Part shown: positions 1 to 9,419 of the stretch, one piece after another
Position numbering within the stretch: position 1 is the stretch's first letter
Layout of the letters: the number at the start of each line of letters is the position of its first letter
Origin: a virus
Direction: 5' to 3' (one strand)
Length of the DNA stretch: 25,301 bases
IMG/VR virus record: IMGVR_UViG_3300020056_000149
Location: 1-25,301 of that record
Notes under the pieces: model-generated
What the model saw: only the letters and a program-made list of their open reading frames with translations
What the model was told of the DNA's origin: nothing
Databases searched by the model: none
Program-made: the position numbers and the translations under genes

Positions 1-2421
1 ACAAGAAGATCATTTATTGCTCAATACTCTTCTTCATTTGACTCATCAGGTAATCTTACTGATGCAGGTAGGCAGGGAACGCTAAACGCACTTGGCGACA
101 CTTCCTCATACAGAGGCAGCATGGGTAATCTTAGTGATGTTACCGTCAACCTATTGGAGCGAGAGGCCGACGCACAGGCAGCAGCAGAAGCGCAAGAGGA
201 TCTTAATAAGCAACTAGACGACCTTGACAATTCAGGCGGTAGCGGTGGAAAGGCAGAGCGTTCCTGGCTCACAAAGGTTATTGATGACATGAAGGCCAAT
301 AAGATTATGTACATTGCAGCAGACAAGGAGGCAGAGAAGTACAAGAAGGCTAGGAAGAAGTTCTTTGGTGGTGCGCTACAAAGGGTTAGGCAGATGGGTG
401 CTACAAGCGAAATGATTGCGATGTTTGGCGAAGGGGAGGCTGGATTAGCACAGATTCAGGAGTTCTTGGGCAAGAGCAAGAAGCAACAAGAAAAGATTAT
501 CAAGATGTTTAAGAACCAGTCCCTTGGTCAGCAGATTGAAGACTTGCGAACTCAGGTATCAAACAAGAAGACTCAGAACAGAGCATATGCAGAACTATCT
601 CTAGCAGGGTTTAGTCCAGAAATGGCTAAGGAAATTGCAAGTAATTCAGAACTAGCAGCAGACATTGTATTTGCGGCAGGCAAGAAGAATGCTAAGCAAT
701 GGGAGAGAATGCAAAAACTATTGCGTCAGGCATACAAGGAAACCGCCTCACCAGAAGATGCAGCAAGGAAGCAGGCAGACGAGGTTACCGCATACTTTGA
801 CAAGGCATACGCTGAGATTGAAAAGAAACTAAGAGATGGGTTTAAGAACAAGTATGGCGTTTCTACAGATATGATGGAAGCAGAAATCCTCCAAAGAGAG
901 CAAGCAATCCTCTTGGCAGAGAAAGAAATTGATGCAATTGAGGAACAGATTAGACTTATTGAGCAGCGCGAAGGTACTGGTCTAGATGCTCTACAGAAGC
1001 GCAAGGACTCACTAAATGAGAACATCTCACAACTAGAAAGACTCAATGAACTTGATCGTCGTAGAATTGAAGAGTTGCGTCGTGAAGATGAGTTGCGTAA
1101 TCGTGAGTCTGACGCATTGTCTCGTGATCTTGATATTATGTCAAGAGCAGAGCAAAAGATTAGAGATGCTTATGCAGAGCGTCAAGAGGCTCTAGAGCAA
1201 GTTGCTAAGGTAAATCAGCACATCCTTGATCTACAGAGGCAGCAACTAAATGTTTCCGATGCCTTGTCAAGAGGTGATATTGCCGCAGCCGCAGCAGCAC
1301 AGGCAGAGATGCAGGCAACAGCCGCAGCAGCAGCCGCTGACCAAAACTCAGGGGGCAACAATGTTGATGCAGCAATCGCAGCACTAACTAATGAGCAGGG
1401 CATGAACAGGGCACAGATTGAAGAGCGTCAATACCAACTTAAGGAACAATCTTATCAAACATCATTGCTCATTCGTGACATTGAGGATGAGATTTACAAC
1501 AGAGAACAGAATCAGATTCTACCTCTCAAGGAGCAAATCTTCCAGATTGAGCAGCAGGAGAAGCAAGTCCTTGCTGAGATCGCTGCCAAGGAGGCAGAGA
1601 TCCTTGTCATTCAGCAGACCAGAATTGAGCCACTACAGAATGAGATTGAGGCAAAGAGGTACGCACTTGAGAATCTATCTAATCAGATTGAGATGGAGAA
1701 GTTGCAGACAACCTACCTTGGCCTATCAAAGAGCGAGTGGGATAGCATTAACCAACTAGCAGAGGCATCAGCAAACTGGGCACAGCAAATGGCAGACCAG
1801 ACAGGTGTAGCCGCTGAAAACGCAGCAGAACTAGCAGGCATGTGGAAGCAAGTTGGTGAGGCAGTTGACGCAGCCAGAGAGGCACGCGATAGCAAGTTGC
1901 GTAGATTGCGTCAGCGCAAGGCTAGAATCAAGAGCAAGAAGATGACTAAGGGCCGCAGGGCTAAGATTAAGGATATCAATGCTGAGATTAGGCAGGCAGA
2001 CAAGGACTACCAGAAGGCACTAGAGAGTGCTTACGCAATCGTACCTCCCACATTCGCAGCAGGAGGAAAGATCCCAGGCTACAAGGTTGGGGGCAAGGTG
2101 GCAGGATCAGGCGGTGGCGATAGCAGAATCATTCGTGCAACACCTGGCGAGTTTGTAATCCGCAAGCCAATGGTTGACAAGTATGGTGTAAACAATCTTA
2201 TGAAGATTAATCAGGGTGCTGCCCCAGCATTCAATAGCCCAGACGCAGCAAACAAGGCTGTGGCAGTCGGTGCATCAAGTACGTCTAACGTGTATAATAA
2301 TACCTACAACGTCAATGTTCCTGTTAACAACGCGAACGCAAGTGCAGATGAGATTGCAACAGTTGTTGTTAAGAAGATCAAGCAAATTGACTCATCAAAC
2401 GTAAGGAGTTATCGTGGTTAG
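1..2421 (+). CDS. Tail tape-measure protein, C-terminal part (5' end outside window)
   Basis: The frame is open from base 1, so the ATG at 121 is probably internal and about 806 residues of a longer protein are visible. The tape measure sets tail length, sits inside the tail tube and takes part in DNA ejection. Most of the visible part is long, charged, heptad-like coiled coil rich in Glu, Gln, Arg and Leu, with an Ala-rich patch around 1285-1345 and a Lys/Arg-rich stretch around 1890-1960. The C-terminus carries the motif PGEFVIRKPMVDKYG near 2143-2187, common at the ends of actinophage tape measures, then an Asn-rich segment ending in SYRG. The tail genes that follow support the call. The downstream gene starts inside its last 8 bases, with an AAGGAG ribosome site at 2403-2408. 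What is seen: length, coiled coil and motif. The name is inferred from family resemblance. Confidence 0.9.
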   Translation, partial: TRRSFIAQYSSSFDSSGNLTDAGRQGTLNALGDTSSYRGSMGNLSDVTVNLLEREADAQAAAEAQEDLNKQLDDLDNSGGSGGKAERSWLTKVIDDMKANKIMYIAADKEAEKYKKARKKFFGGALQRVRQMGATSEMIAMFGEGEAGLAQIQEFLGKSKKQQEKIIKMFKNQSLGQQIEDLRTQVSNKKTQNRAYAELSLAGFSPEMAKEIASNSELAADIVFAAGKKNAKQWERMQKLLRQAYKETASPEDAARKQADEVTAYFDKAYAEIEKKLRDGFKNKYGVSTDMMEAEILQREQAILLAEKEIDAIEEQIRLIEQREGTGLDALQKRKDSLNENISQLERLNELDRRRIEELRREDELRNRESDALSRDLDIMSRAEQKIRDAYAERQEALEQVAKVNQHILDLQRQQLNVSDALSRGDIAAAAAAQAEMQATAAAAAADQNSGGNNVDAAIAALTNEQGMNRAQIEERQYQLKEQSYQTSLLIRDIEDEIYNREQNQILPLKEQIFQIEQQEKQVLAEIAAKEAEILVIQQTRIEPLQNEIEAKRYALENLSNQIEMEKLQTTYLGLSKSEWDSINQLAEASANWAQQMADQTGVAAENAAELAGMWKQVGEAVDAAREARDSKLRRLRQRKARIKSKKMTKGRRAKIKDINAEIRQADKDYQKALESAYAIVPPTFAAGGKIPGYKVGGKVAGSGGGDSRIIRATPGEFVIRKPMVDKYGVNNLMKINQGAAPAFNSPDAANKAVAVGASSTSNVYNNTYNVNVPVNNANASADEIATVVVKKIKQIDSSNVRSYRG

Positions 2422-3010
2422 TACACAGTACATGCAAGGTAGAAAGAAGTATGATCGTCCACAGGCGATGATCTTTTCTGATAGCGAAAACTTGCTCAAT
2501 GGCGATATCTACGGCGTAGAGGATGAGAACTTTATTATCCTGACTGATGACAATAGGTCTGAAATCTCTTTTGGTTTGAACAGAATTGAGAACAGAAACA
2601 GAATGATTAACGGAACAATGAGGTCTTATCACACAGTAGACAAGTTGACAATTAGTACTGGATGGTCTATGATCCCATCACGCAGAGCGTCAAACTTCTA
2701 CCAGTATACTGAGACAGGCAAGGGGCAGGTGTTTGGTGATCAAGAGGGAAACCCAGGAGAGATGTATACAACTGATGGTGGTGCAGGCGGGTTAGATATG
2801 TTTAACTGGTATCAGAGCCACCCTGGACCCTTCTGGCTATTCCTATGCTATGACAGGTTCGATAACTTTGCTGGTGACCCATTGCAATTTTTTAGGTTGG
2901 CACAGTACAGTCAGATTGTTCATGTATACTTTGCCTCCTTTGATTATACTGTTGTGAAGAGGGGCATTTACGATTTCTGGAACGTAAACATTGGTTTGGA
3001 TGAGGTCTAA
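2414..3010 (+). CDS. Minor tail protein, probable distal tail (Dit-like) protein
   Basis: A 198-residue protein with a GTG start. AAGGAG at 2403-2408 is well spaced and the start overlaps the tape-measure stop by 8 bases (GTGGTTAG), so I prefer GTG 2414 to later ATGs. The chain is beta-rich with many aromatic residues (for example NWYQSHPGPFWLFLCYD), without signal peptide or membrane segment. Position directly after the tape measure and before a large hub-like protein is the usual place of the distal tail protein that joins tube to tip in siphoviruses. The sequence itself shows no catalytic motif. Function is inferred from synteny; minor tail protein is the safe name. Confidence 0.7.
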   Translation: MVSTQYMQGRKKYDRPQAMIFSDSENLLNGDIYGVEDENFIILTDDNRSEISFGLNRIENRNRMINGTMRSYHTVDKLTISTGWSMIPSRRASNFYQYTETGKGQVFGDQEGNPGEMYTTDGGAGGLDMFNWYQSHPGPFWLFLCYDRFDNFAGDPLQFFRLAQYSQIVHVYFASFDYTVVKRGIYDFWNVNIGLDEV

Positions 3011-6000
3011 TGTTTGAAAATGAAGAAGTAAAGGATGCTCTAGAGACTCAACACACTATCGAATTGCGTCGTCAAGTTTACGCTGAATGGAACATGAATG
3101 ACCCAGAGAACATTGAGAGAATTGGCAATCATCGTTTTAGACCACGAGATCCTGATGACATTCTGAGATCAACGCTACCCACCTACTGGCCCATGGACGA
3201 GGTTCAGGAAGATATTTTTATTAACGGCGCAACAGACTCTGACGTTACGATTGACGGAGGGGTGACCGATGACGGAGACCCAGAGATTTTTGTGGAGCCA
3301 AAAAGACTACTAGGACTATTATACTCTTTAGAAGATTGTTTTAAACCATTCAGGCCACGCTCAGGAATTAACAAGATTCTTTTGCTTGCTAACCAAGAAA
3401 CAAACTCTCCTCAGTTCCTTGACGGCGAACCAACAAGCGATAGAAGTTACGAGATAATTGAGAATCGTCCATACCTTGCAAAGCGTCCAAGATACTACGC
3501 ATCACACAGAGACGATCCATTTAAGTATTGGACTTCTTACAGAACAGAGGGCGGTACAGAGTATGGTGTTTCAGATCAAGAACCATCAGAGGGTGGTCAG
3601 TATTTCATTGACGATGTTGCACCATTTGTTGTATACAAGGAAGGCGTAGCAGCAAACAGGCTAGTTGTCAAGATGCAAACCAATGTTGGCGACGTTGAGT
3701 TAAATGACATTGTTGATGTTTATACAGGCAATGTAATAGATGATCCGTTCTACGGTCGTGAGAACATGACTATCCCATCGTTTTGGAGGGTAGAAGTTTT
3801 AGATAGAAACGGTGGATGGAGAGAGGCATACAGTTTTACCGCCAACTCTACTAGAGCAAATGGCGATCCAATTATTGGTGAGGACGGATATGTAGAACTA
3901 TCCTTTGCCTTGCAGATTCCAGAGATTTACAGAGACATATTTGTAGATGCAGGAGAGGTTTATTCTGTTGACATGCTTCCAGACGCAGCACCATCAGGAT
4001 ATGCCTACTTAGTAAAAGAGAACCAAGATGACATTGGAACCTACCACATCTACTACATTGATGGATGGGAAACGTTTACCCCACAATACAATTGGGATGT
4101 TGAGCCATACTCAGTAACAAACTCAACAGGATTTGTCAAGGATCTTGATGACACAAGGTCATACATTGCTGGCGATGGTGCGAGGGCATATCGTGAATTT
4201 GACTTTATTAGAGGCATTAGGATTGTCGTTGACTCAATGAATAAGGGAAACTGCACCTTTGATCTTATTGAAATGTCTCCTAGGCTTGCTGTAGATATGA
4301 CCAAGTTTGCTATCTCATTTAATCTAACTAAGACAATGGCTGATCTTGGAAACACACCGCTACCAATCGGTGGCCTGCTAAGTTCTACTGGCTCTATGGA
4401 ATTGGCTAATTATCAACTAGAATTCTCAGAGCAAAATGTGTTTGACCCAGACGCGGGAACGGGTAGTATTGTTGCCAATGCATTAGACAAGGCAATCAAA
4501 TTTGACTTCTATGATGTGCTTAGAAACATTGGGGAGTATAACTATTGGGTGCCACTCAAGACCATGTACACAGATAAACTGCCAGAATCAATCAATGGGG
4601 CACAAAATGTCAGTATTGAACTCAGAGATGCCTACGGAATTCTAGAGGCTCAGAAGGCTCCTGAGACCTTCTTGAGAAATATTTCACTAAGTAATGCAGT
4701 CATGGTTTTGCTTGACTCTATAGGCTTTACAAACTTTACATTTAGGAGAAAGCCTGGTCAGCCAGACCCAATCATTCCCTACTTCTTTGTTCCACCAGAT
4801 CAAAGCGTAGCGGAGATTCTAAACGAACTTGCTAAGGCAACTCAGTCTGCAATGTATTTTGATGAGTATAATAATTTAGTTATTGTTCTTAAAGAAAGAT
4901 TGCTGCCAGCAGAAGATGAAGAATTCTATGATCCAACGTTTGCCCTACAGAGCGAGACGCTTGGATTTAAGTTGCCTAACATTATTGAGATATCATCAGC
5001 AGACAAGAAGGTTCTCAACGATGGTGTAATCAACTACACAAAGAGAAGCCTACAGAGAAACTACGCCACCTTGCAGCAGGCACAGTTCAACGATGCATCA
5101 AAGACATGGGTGTACGCTCCAACGTTGTTGTGGGAGGTATCTGGATCTGAAAACACGAAGTCTATCAATGAGCAGGTACAGAATCAGTCATCCTATGCCC
5201 TGGCAGCCATGGCTCTTGACTCTGACCTTTCAGCAACAGTTCCAACAGTTGATCTCAATGGAAGAATTATAGACAATGTAATTGACGTTGGATCGGGAGT
5301 GTACTTTATTGCAAGATACAATGGATACTTCTATGCAGCGGGAGAGATTATCAGGTACGATGCAGTAGAATACAATGTCTCTGGTCAAGAAGATCCTGTT
5401 TGGATTACAAGCACACAAGAGTATCAGAAGTACATTCTAGAACTACCATTCAACGGAAAGATGTATCCAACAGGAAACATTAGAATCTATGCAGAGCCTA
5501 AGTTTAATGCTGAGGGTCAGGCAATCCCAGGTGAATGTGAGAAGCATGGCAGAGGGCAGTTTGGCACAGATGTTGTTTACCACAATGCTGGCATTGCAAG
5601 TGAGTGGACTTCAGATCAGAACCTTTACGGGGTTGAGCATCAGGTAGACTACCTATTCAATACGCAGCAGGTCATTCAGTACCCAGACACTTTGCAGCAG
5701 GGATCAGAGGGTGGCAATACCCTTGAGGCATATGCAGTAGGCAGAAGCGCAACCAAGGAAGGCTTTATTAAGAATACCTTGTCCCAGGTATATTGGAGCG
5801 ATGAAGACAATGATTGGGTTACAACCCAGGGTGGTACTGTTCAGTCCTCTGCGCTTACCTATGAGGGCAACGCAAGGAAAGACGGAACTAAGCCATATTC
5901 TAAGTTTATCTCTTACACAATGAAAGAGTTTGACAGAAAGTATGTTCACTACGGAACAAGAATGAGGATCATTGGTGAGATTGCAGGATCTTCTGCGTCA

Positions 6001-7644
6001 AATCAAGATGCCCTAGGTGCTTCACCTTATTACTACATCCCCACCTCTAACTCAGAAGACGACATTGCAATTCAGGGTGGATCAGGTGGTATGGGTATTA
6101 TGGTCAACAACCAGACCAACGAGGGATACTTTATGGAACTGATTGCTCTAAACAAGAATGCCCCCATCAACCTTGGAGACAAGCAAATTGTTGGCTACAA
6201 TATTGATAAGCAAAATGCTAACGTAATCAATGACGTTGCTTATCTAACTACAAATGTTGATCATGAGTTTGAGGTAGGAGATACCATTGCGGTTGCAGGA
6301 TTTAACATCAACAACATGAACGGCAATCAGGTAATTACATCAATCAATGGTAGGACTATTTCTTATGGAGTCTCAGGAGTGGGTACTGCATCTCCAGATT
6401 CAGGAGGTATTGTTGAGGCATACATTCCAACAGGCGTTACTGTTCACAACGTAGTCTTCTACAAGGTTGTAGGGTCATCAGACGGCAAGGCATACCCAAT
6501 CAAACTATGGACAGGCCTAGCACCAATTATTACAGACACAGGAATGTTTGCAGGAGAGTATCGTGTGGTAGGAGACGAAAACCCAACAGTATACGATATT
6601 GATATTGAATACAAGCCAATAGCAGAAACCTTTGGCAACCCACAGCAAGAGGGCTTAGAGTTTTATCTGTATCTAAATGGTAAGCAGTTGGCAGTTGTTC
6701 GTGACACAAGTCCACTACCCGTCAAGAATAATATGGCATTGTTTGTTAGAGGAAACAGCAAGTGCATGTTTGAGAATGTTTATGCGGTCAACATGAACTA
6801 CGGCAAGAATGGATCAGACTACATGCCTGTAGACATTCCCAAGGTATTTGGAACCACAGAAGATTCTGTAAACGAGGCATTGAGAAAGTATTCTGTAAGC
6901 GGTATGATACAAGGCTCATTCCTTTCTGGTATTAGTGCAGACTCTGATCCAGAATACATCATGTATTACGATGAGTTTGGCACAATCATGAGGGAAATGG
7001 CTTACTTTGATGTTAAGTTTGATAGAGCCTATCCAGCACTAACCGCACAACTTGCGCCCACATTTAGCAATCTAAAAACTTATGCTGTCTCAGGATTTAG
7101 AGCAAACGCATACGGAGCGAAGTTCATGGTGTTTAATGCGACAGATAAGATTATTACTCTTGACTCAAGTTCTGGTAACTATCTAAGAATTCTGGGAGTT
7201 ACCTTTACACAAAGCACATCAAATAAACTTACTGTAGACGACTACTACAAAGAAATGTCTGACTTCTCTAAGAGTTATGTAGGACTAGATCCAGTAACCT
7301 ACAGCGCAAGAGACTACCAGAAGATCCAGGACAAACTAAAGATTAGCAGAATGAAGAATGGAATCACTCAGTTTGACATTAACAGCCTGTATATTCAGGA
7401 CGAAGACACCGCTAGTGAGATGATGGGGTGGATAACTGATAGGGTCATGAAGCCTAAGAGAGTTATTGGTGCATCAATATTCCCAACCCCCACAATTCAA
7501 CTTGGAGACATGCTTTCTGTTGACTATCAGATAGACGGTGTGGACACGCTTACAAGTGCAGACAAGAGTTTTGTAGTGTATAATATTGAGTATAGTCATT
7601 CTTTAGGAGAAAATTCTATGACAGTATACTTGGCAGAGGTGTGA
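3010..7644 (+). CDS. Large minor tail protein / tail hub with probable lectin-like insert
   Basis: A 1544-residue structural protein starting at the ATG of a TAATG junction. A segment around residues 590-630, including VAEILNELAKATQSAMYFDE, resembles the hub or tail-associated proteins of siphoviruses (a helical segment followed by YFDExxxLVI). The last 50 residues (QLGDMLSVDY, then NIEYSHSLGENSMTVYL) resemble the beta-barrel end typical of hub and minor tail proteins. Residues about 1140-1265 look like an all-beta, lectin or LamG-type insert (WTGLAPI, GLEFYLYLNGKQLAVV), which would suit binding to a cell-surface sugar. The rest is beta-rich and unassigned. No peptidase or lysozyme motif was noticed. 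It probably forms the tail tip and may contact the receptor. Domain limits are by eye, so the sub-domain claims are tentative. Confidence 0.8.
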   Translation: MFENEEVKDALETQHTIELRRQVYAEWNMNDPENIERIGNHRFRPRDPDDILRSTLPTYWPMDEVQEDIFINGATDSDVTIDGGVTDDGDPEIFVEPKRLLGLLYSLEDCFKPFRPRSGINKILLLANQETNSPQFLDGEPTSDRSYEIIENRPYLAKRPRYYASHRDDPFKYWTSYRTEGGTEYGVSDQEPSEGGQYFIDDVAPFVVYKEGVAANRLVVKMQTNVGDVELNDIVDVYTGNVIDDPFYGRENMTIPSFWRVEVLDRNGGWREAYSFTANSTRANGDPIIGEDGYVELSFALQIPEIYRDIFVDAGEVYSVDMLPDAAPSGYAYLVKENQDDIGTYHIYYIDGWETFTPQYNWDVEPYSVTNSTGFVKDLDDTRSYIAGDGARAYREFDFIRGIRIVVDSMNKGNCTFDLIEMSPRLAVDMTKFAISFNLTKTMADLGNTPLPIGGLLSSTGSMELANYQLEFSEQNVFDPDAGTGSIVANALDKAIKFDFYDVLRNIGEYNYWVPLKTMYTDKLPESINGAQNVSIELRDAYGILEAQKAPETFLRNISLSNAVMVLLDSIGFTNFTFRRKPGQPDPIIPYFFVPPDQSVAEILNELAKATQSAMYFDEYNNLVIVLKERLLPAEDEEFYDPTFALQSETLGFKLPNIIEISSADKKVLNDGVINYTKRSLQRNYATLQQAQFNDASKTWVYAPTLLWEVSGSENTKSINEQVQNQSSYALAAMALDSDLSATVPTVDLNGRIIDNVIDVGSGVYFIARYNGYFYAAGEIIRYDAVEYNVSGQEDPVWITSTQEYQKYILELPFNGKMYPTGNIRIYAEPKFNAEGQAIPGECEKHGRGQFGTDVVYHNAGIASEWTSDQNLYGVEHQVDYLFNTQQVIQYPDTLQQGSEGGNTLEAYAVGRSATKEGFIKNTLSQVYWSDEDNDWVTTQGGTVQSSALTYEGNARKDGTKPYSKFISYTMKEFDRKYVHYGTRMRIIGEIAGSSASNQDALGASPYYYIPTSNSEDDIAIQGGSGGMGIMVNNQTNEGYFMELIALNKNAPINLGDKQIVGYNIDKQNANVINDVAYLTTNVDHEFEVGDTIAVAGFNINNMNGNQVITSINGRTISYGVSGVGTASPDSGGIVEAYIPTGVTVHNVVFYKVVGSSDGKAYPIKLWTGLAPIITDTGMFAGEYRVVGDENPTVYDIDIEYKPIAETFGNPQQEGLEFYLYLNGKQLAVVRDTSPLPVKNNMALFVRGNSKCMFENVYAVNMNYGKNGSDYMPVDIPKVFGTTEDSVNEALRKYSVSGMIQGSFLSGISADSDPEYIMYYDEFGTIMREMAYFDVKFDRAYPALTAQLAPTFSNLKTYAVSGFRANAYGAKFMVFNATDKIITLDSSSGNYLRILGVTFTQSTSNKLTVDDYYKEMSDFSKSYVGLDPVTYSARDYQKIQDKLKISRMKNGITQFDINSLYIQDEDTASEMMGWITDRVMKPKRVIGASIFPTPTIQLGDMLSVDYQIDGVDTLTSADKSFVVYNIEYSHSLGENSMTVYLAEV

Positions 7645-7645
7645 T

Positions 7646-8122
7646 ATGGTAAACCCCGTACCGTTGCTACCAGGCTATCTCGTATTTGATGGTGGTTCAG
7701 GCTTGATTGCTGACCAGAGAACCATCAGGCAAGCCGACCCAGATGTTGTTCAATACGACAACACTACAGTTCCAGCAGAGATTATGACCGACCTAATCTA
7801 CACAGCAGTAGGCGGCATTGAGTTCTCTAATGTAGCACGCCACGACACGGTAGATGGTAAGGATGTTTCCTACAGCCTTGTTAAGAAATTGTCATTGCTA
7901 GATGAAATCTATGATCCCAACAGAGTTCTAACATCAAACAGAACAATTCTTGAGGGACAGCCAAGGTATGCAATTTCGCTTGCAGACAAGATCATTGATG
8001 AAGAATTAATGTTTACTATGGATGAGAATGGCAACCTAGTTATTACACTACAGAATCTATCAGAAGAAGAATATGTAGAAGTTGAGATAGCATCGTCAGG
8101 AGAGGTACAGGACTTACTATGA
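7646..8122 (+). CDS. Small tail protein, function unknown
   Basis: A 158-residue acidic protein starting one base after the stop of the hub gene and ending in an ATGA overlap with the next tail gene. It begins MVNPVPLLPGYLVFDGGSG and has no membrane segment, signal peptide or catalytic motif. The C-terminal half (LMFTMDENGNLVITLQNLSEEEYVEVEI) reads as alternating beta strands. Tight packing between two tail genes suggests a tail-tip or baseplate component expressed with them. I do not recognise a named family. Confidence 0.65.
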   Translation: MVNPVPLLPGYLVFDGGSGLIADQRTIRQADPDVVQYDNTTVPAEIMTDLIYTAVGGIEFSNVARHDTVDGKDVSYSLVKKLSLLDEIYDPNRVLTSNRTILEGQPRYAISLADKIIDEELMFTMDENGNLVITLQNLSEEEYVEVEIASSGEVQDLL

Positions 8123-9249
8123 TTACTAACGCAGGAAAAGAAATTATTGCAAAGTATTTGCTAGGACAAGCACCAGCATACGGCACACATATCGCACTTG
8201 GATGTGGCCCAAAGCCTGGTTCACAAGGGGACTTTAGCGAGAAGAAGGCACTAGATTTTGAGATGGTTCGCATACCCGTTATCTCTAATGGTTTTGTTAA
8301 TGATATAGATGACGAGGGAAACGTAGTAACCAAAATGGCATACGTTGCTGAGATGCCACAATCAGATCGTTTGCAGATTACTGAGATTGGCCTATGGTCT
8401 GCTGGCAGCAATGCAAATGCACAGTCAGATAGCAGAATGCTTTATGCCTTTGACATTGAAGAGCCTTGGGCGGTACACAACGCAGATAGCGTAATTGAGT
8501 TTGGCGATCCCGACTCTGGTCTCCAATACTTTGAGCCCATTGACCTTGGCGATGGTACAGGAAACATCAACATTACAGACCCCATCTTTTCCTTGGTTAG
8601 TGACAACGCCATTTTTGCTAATGAGCAAAGAGAGGAAAGACAAGAGGGCGCACGATACCTAGACAACACTATTGTTGCACGAGGGGATGCTGCCACAATC
8701 AATGATGATTGGACTGTGACACCAGACAGCAGCCACATTCACCTCAATCAGTTTGTTGATCTATCAGCCAACAACCTAGCAGACGAAATTAGTTTTGCTC
8801 TATGCCTGTCCCCTCAGTCCAGTTCTGGTGCGACCGCTACTGCTGAGAAGGTTAGGGTTCTTGTTGAGTGGACGGCAGATGAGAACACACCAGAGACTAA
8901 CTTTGCACGCATGGAGGTAGAGTTAACAGATGCTGATTTTGCTGATAGCGCATACATCGTTGTAAAGAGAAGGCTTGACGAGTTGGTTTACAGCCCCAAC
9001 TTCTCTTGGTCACAGGTAAGAGTTGTCAGAATTTGGAGTTCTGTATACCAGAATTCAGCAGACCTAACCCCATCATCAGATCAGTATTTGCTTTATGATG
9101 CTATTCGTTTTGACAATATCTCCACACCAAATCCGCTATACGTCCTTACAGGATATGCCGTGGCAAACACAGCAGACGGGCAGCCCGTGGACAAGGTAGC
9201 AAATACCTCAAACTATGTAGAGTTTAGAGTAACCTTGGGGATTCAATGA
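8119..9249 (+). CDS. Minor tail protein, fibre/baseplate type
   Basis: A 376-residue protein with a 4-base ATGA overlap to the previous gene and another to the next. The N-terminus (MITNAGKEIIAKYLLGQAPA, then HIALGCGPKP) and the later EIGLWS motif near residue 95 are typical of a tail protein common in actinophages, in which an N-terminal domain attaches a fibre-like protein to the tail tip. The C-terminal half is beta-rich, with a segment around residues 295-335 (VRVVRIWSSVY, YDAIRFDN) that looks like a jelly-roll or carbohydrate-binding fold. Receptor binding is plausible but inferred. Confidence 0.7.
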   Translation: MITNAGKEIIAKYLLGQAPAYGTHIALGCGPKPGSQGDFSEKKALDFEMVRIPVISNGFVNDIDDEGNVVTKMAYVAEMPQSDRLQITEIGLWSAGSNANAQSDSRMLYAFDIEEPWAVHNADSVIEFGDPDSGLQYFEPIDLGDGTGNINITDPIFSLVSDNAIFANEQREERQEGARYLDNTIVARGDAATINDDWTVTPDSSHIHLNQFVDLSANNLADEISFALCLSPQSSSGATATAEKVRVLVEWTADENTPETNFARMEVELTDADFADSAYIVVKRRLDELVYSPNFSWSQVRVVRIWSSVYQNSADLTPSSDQYLLYDAIRFDNISTPNPLYVLTGYAVANTADGQPVDKVANTSNYVEFRVTLGIQ

Positions 9250-9401
9250 GAAGAGTAATCATTCCAGCAGAGGACTTGCCAACAACTACTGACGGCGTTT
9301 ACACTATTAGATTTAGAATTGTTAGTGAGGACAGGAACAGGTTTTCTGAGTGGTCACCCTTCTACAGTTACGACTCTACTGAGTTGCCCCCAACCTCCTG
9401 A
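9246..9401 (+). CDS. Small tail-associated protein (51 aa)
   Basis: A short frame beginning at the ATG of an ATGA overlap with the preceding tail gene and ending at TGA 9399-9401. It encodes 51 residues: MRRVIIPAEDLPTTTDGVYT, then a strand-rich section with RFRIVSEDRNRFSEWSPFY, ending in a Pro/Thr-rich tail. The RIVSEDxNRFSEWSP pattern is similar to small fibronectin-like tail proteins of actinophages as I remember them. The tight overlap, absence of any other frame here and a promoter right after it support a real gene. It is probably a minor virion component. Confidence 0.7.
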   Translation: MRRVIIPAEDLPTTTDGVYTIRFRIVSEDRNRFSEWSPFYSYDSTELPPTS

Positions 9402-9419
9402 TCTGGTATAATATAGATA
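9384..9419 (+). promoter_or_regulatory. Sigma70-type promoter for the fibre-like gene, predicted leaderless
   Basis: TTGCCC at 9384-9389 and TATAAT at 9407-9412 are separated by 17 bases, and TG at 9404-9405 makes an extended -10 element. The ATG at 9419 begins 7 bases after the last base of the -10 box, which is where transcription should start. No Shine-Dalgarno sequence lies between them. A leaderless transcript is predicted. Confidence 0.75.

Noticed and set aside
1285-1345. GCAGCCGCAGCAGC-like repeats suggesting a DNA repeat element
   Set aside because: They encode Ala/Gln runs in the tape-measure frame with mixed synonymous codons, so they are codon composition and not a separate repeat.
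1418-1759. Alternative + strand frame within the tape-measure gene
   Set aside because: The product is Arg/Ser-rich with no motif, and the tape-measure frame is continuous with strong coiled-coil character.
2293-2298. TATAAT as a possible internal promoter (also 4867-4872 and 7579-7584)
   Set aside because: These encode Tyr-Asn pairs inside tail genes, are not near a start codon, and lack a good -35 box.
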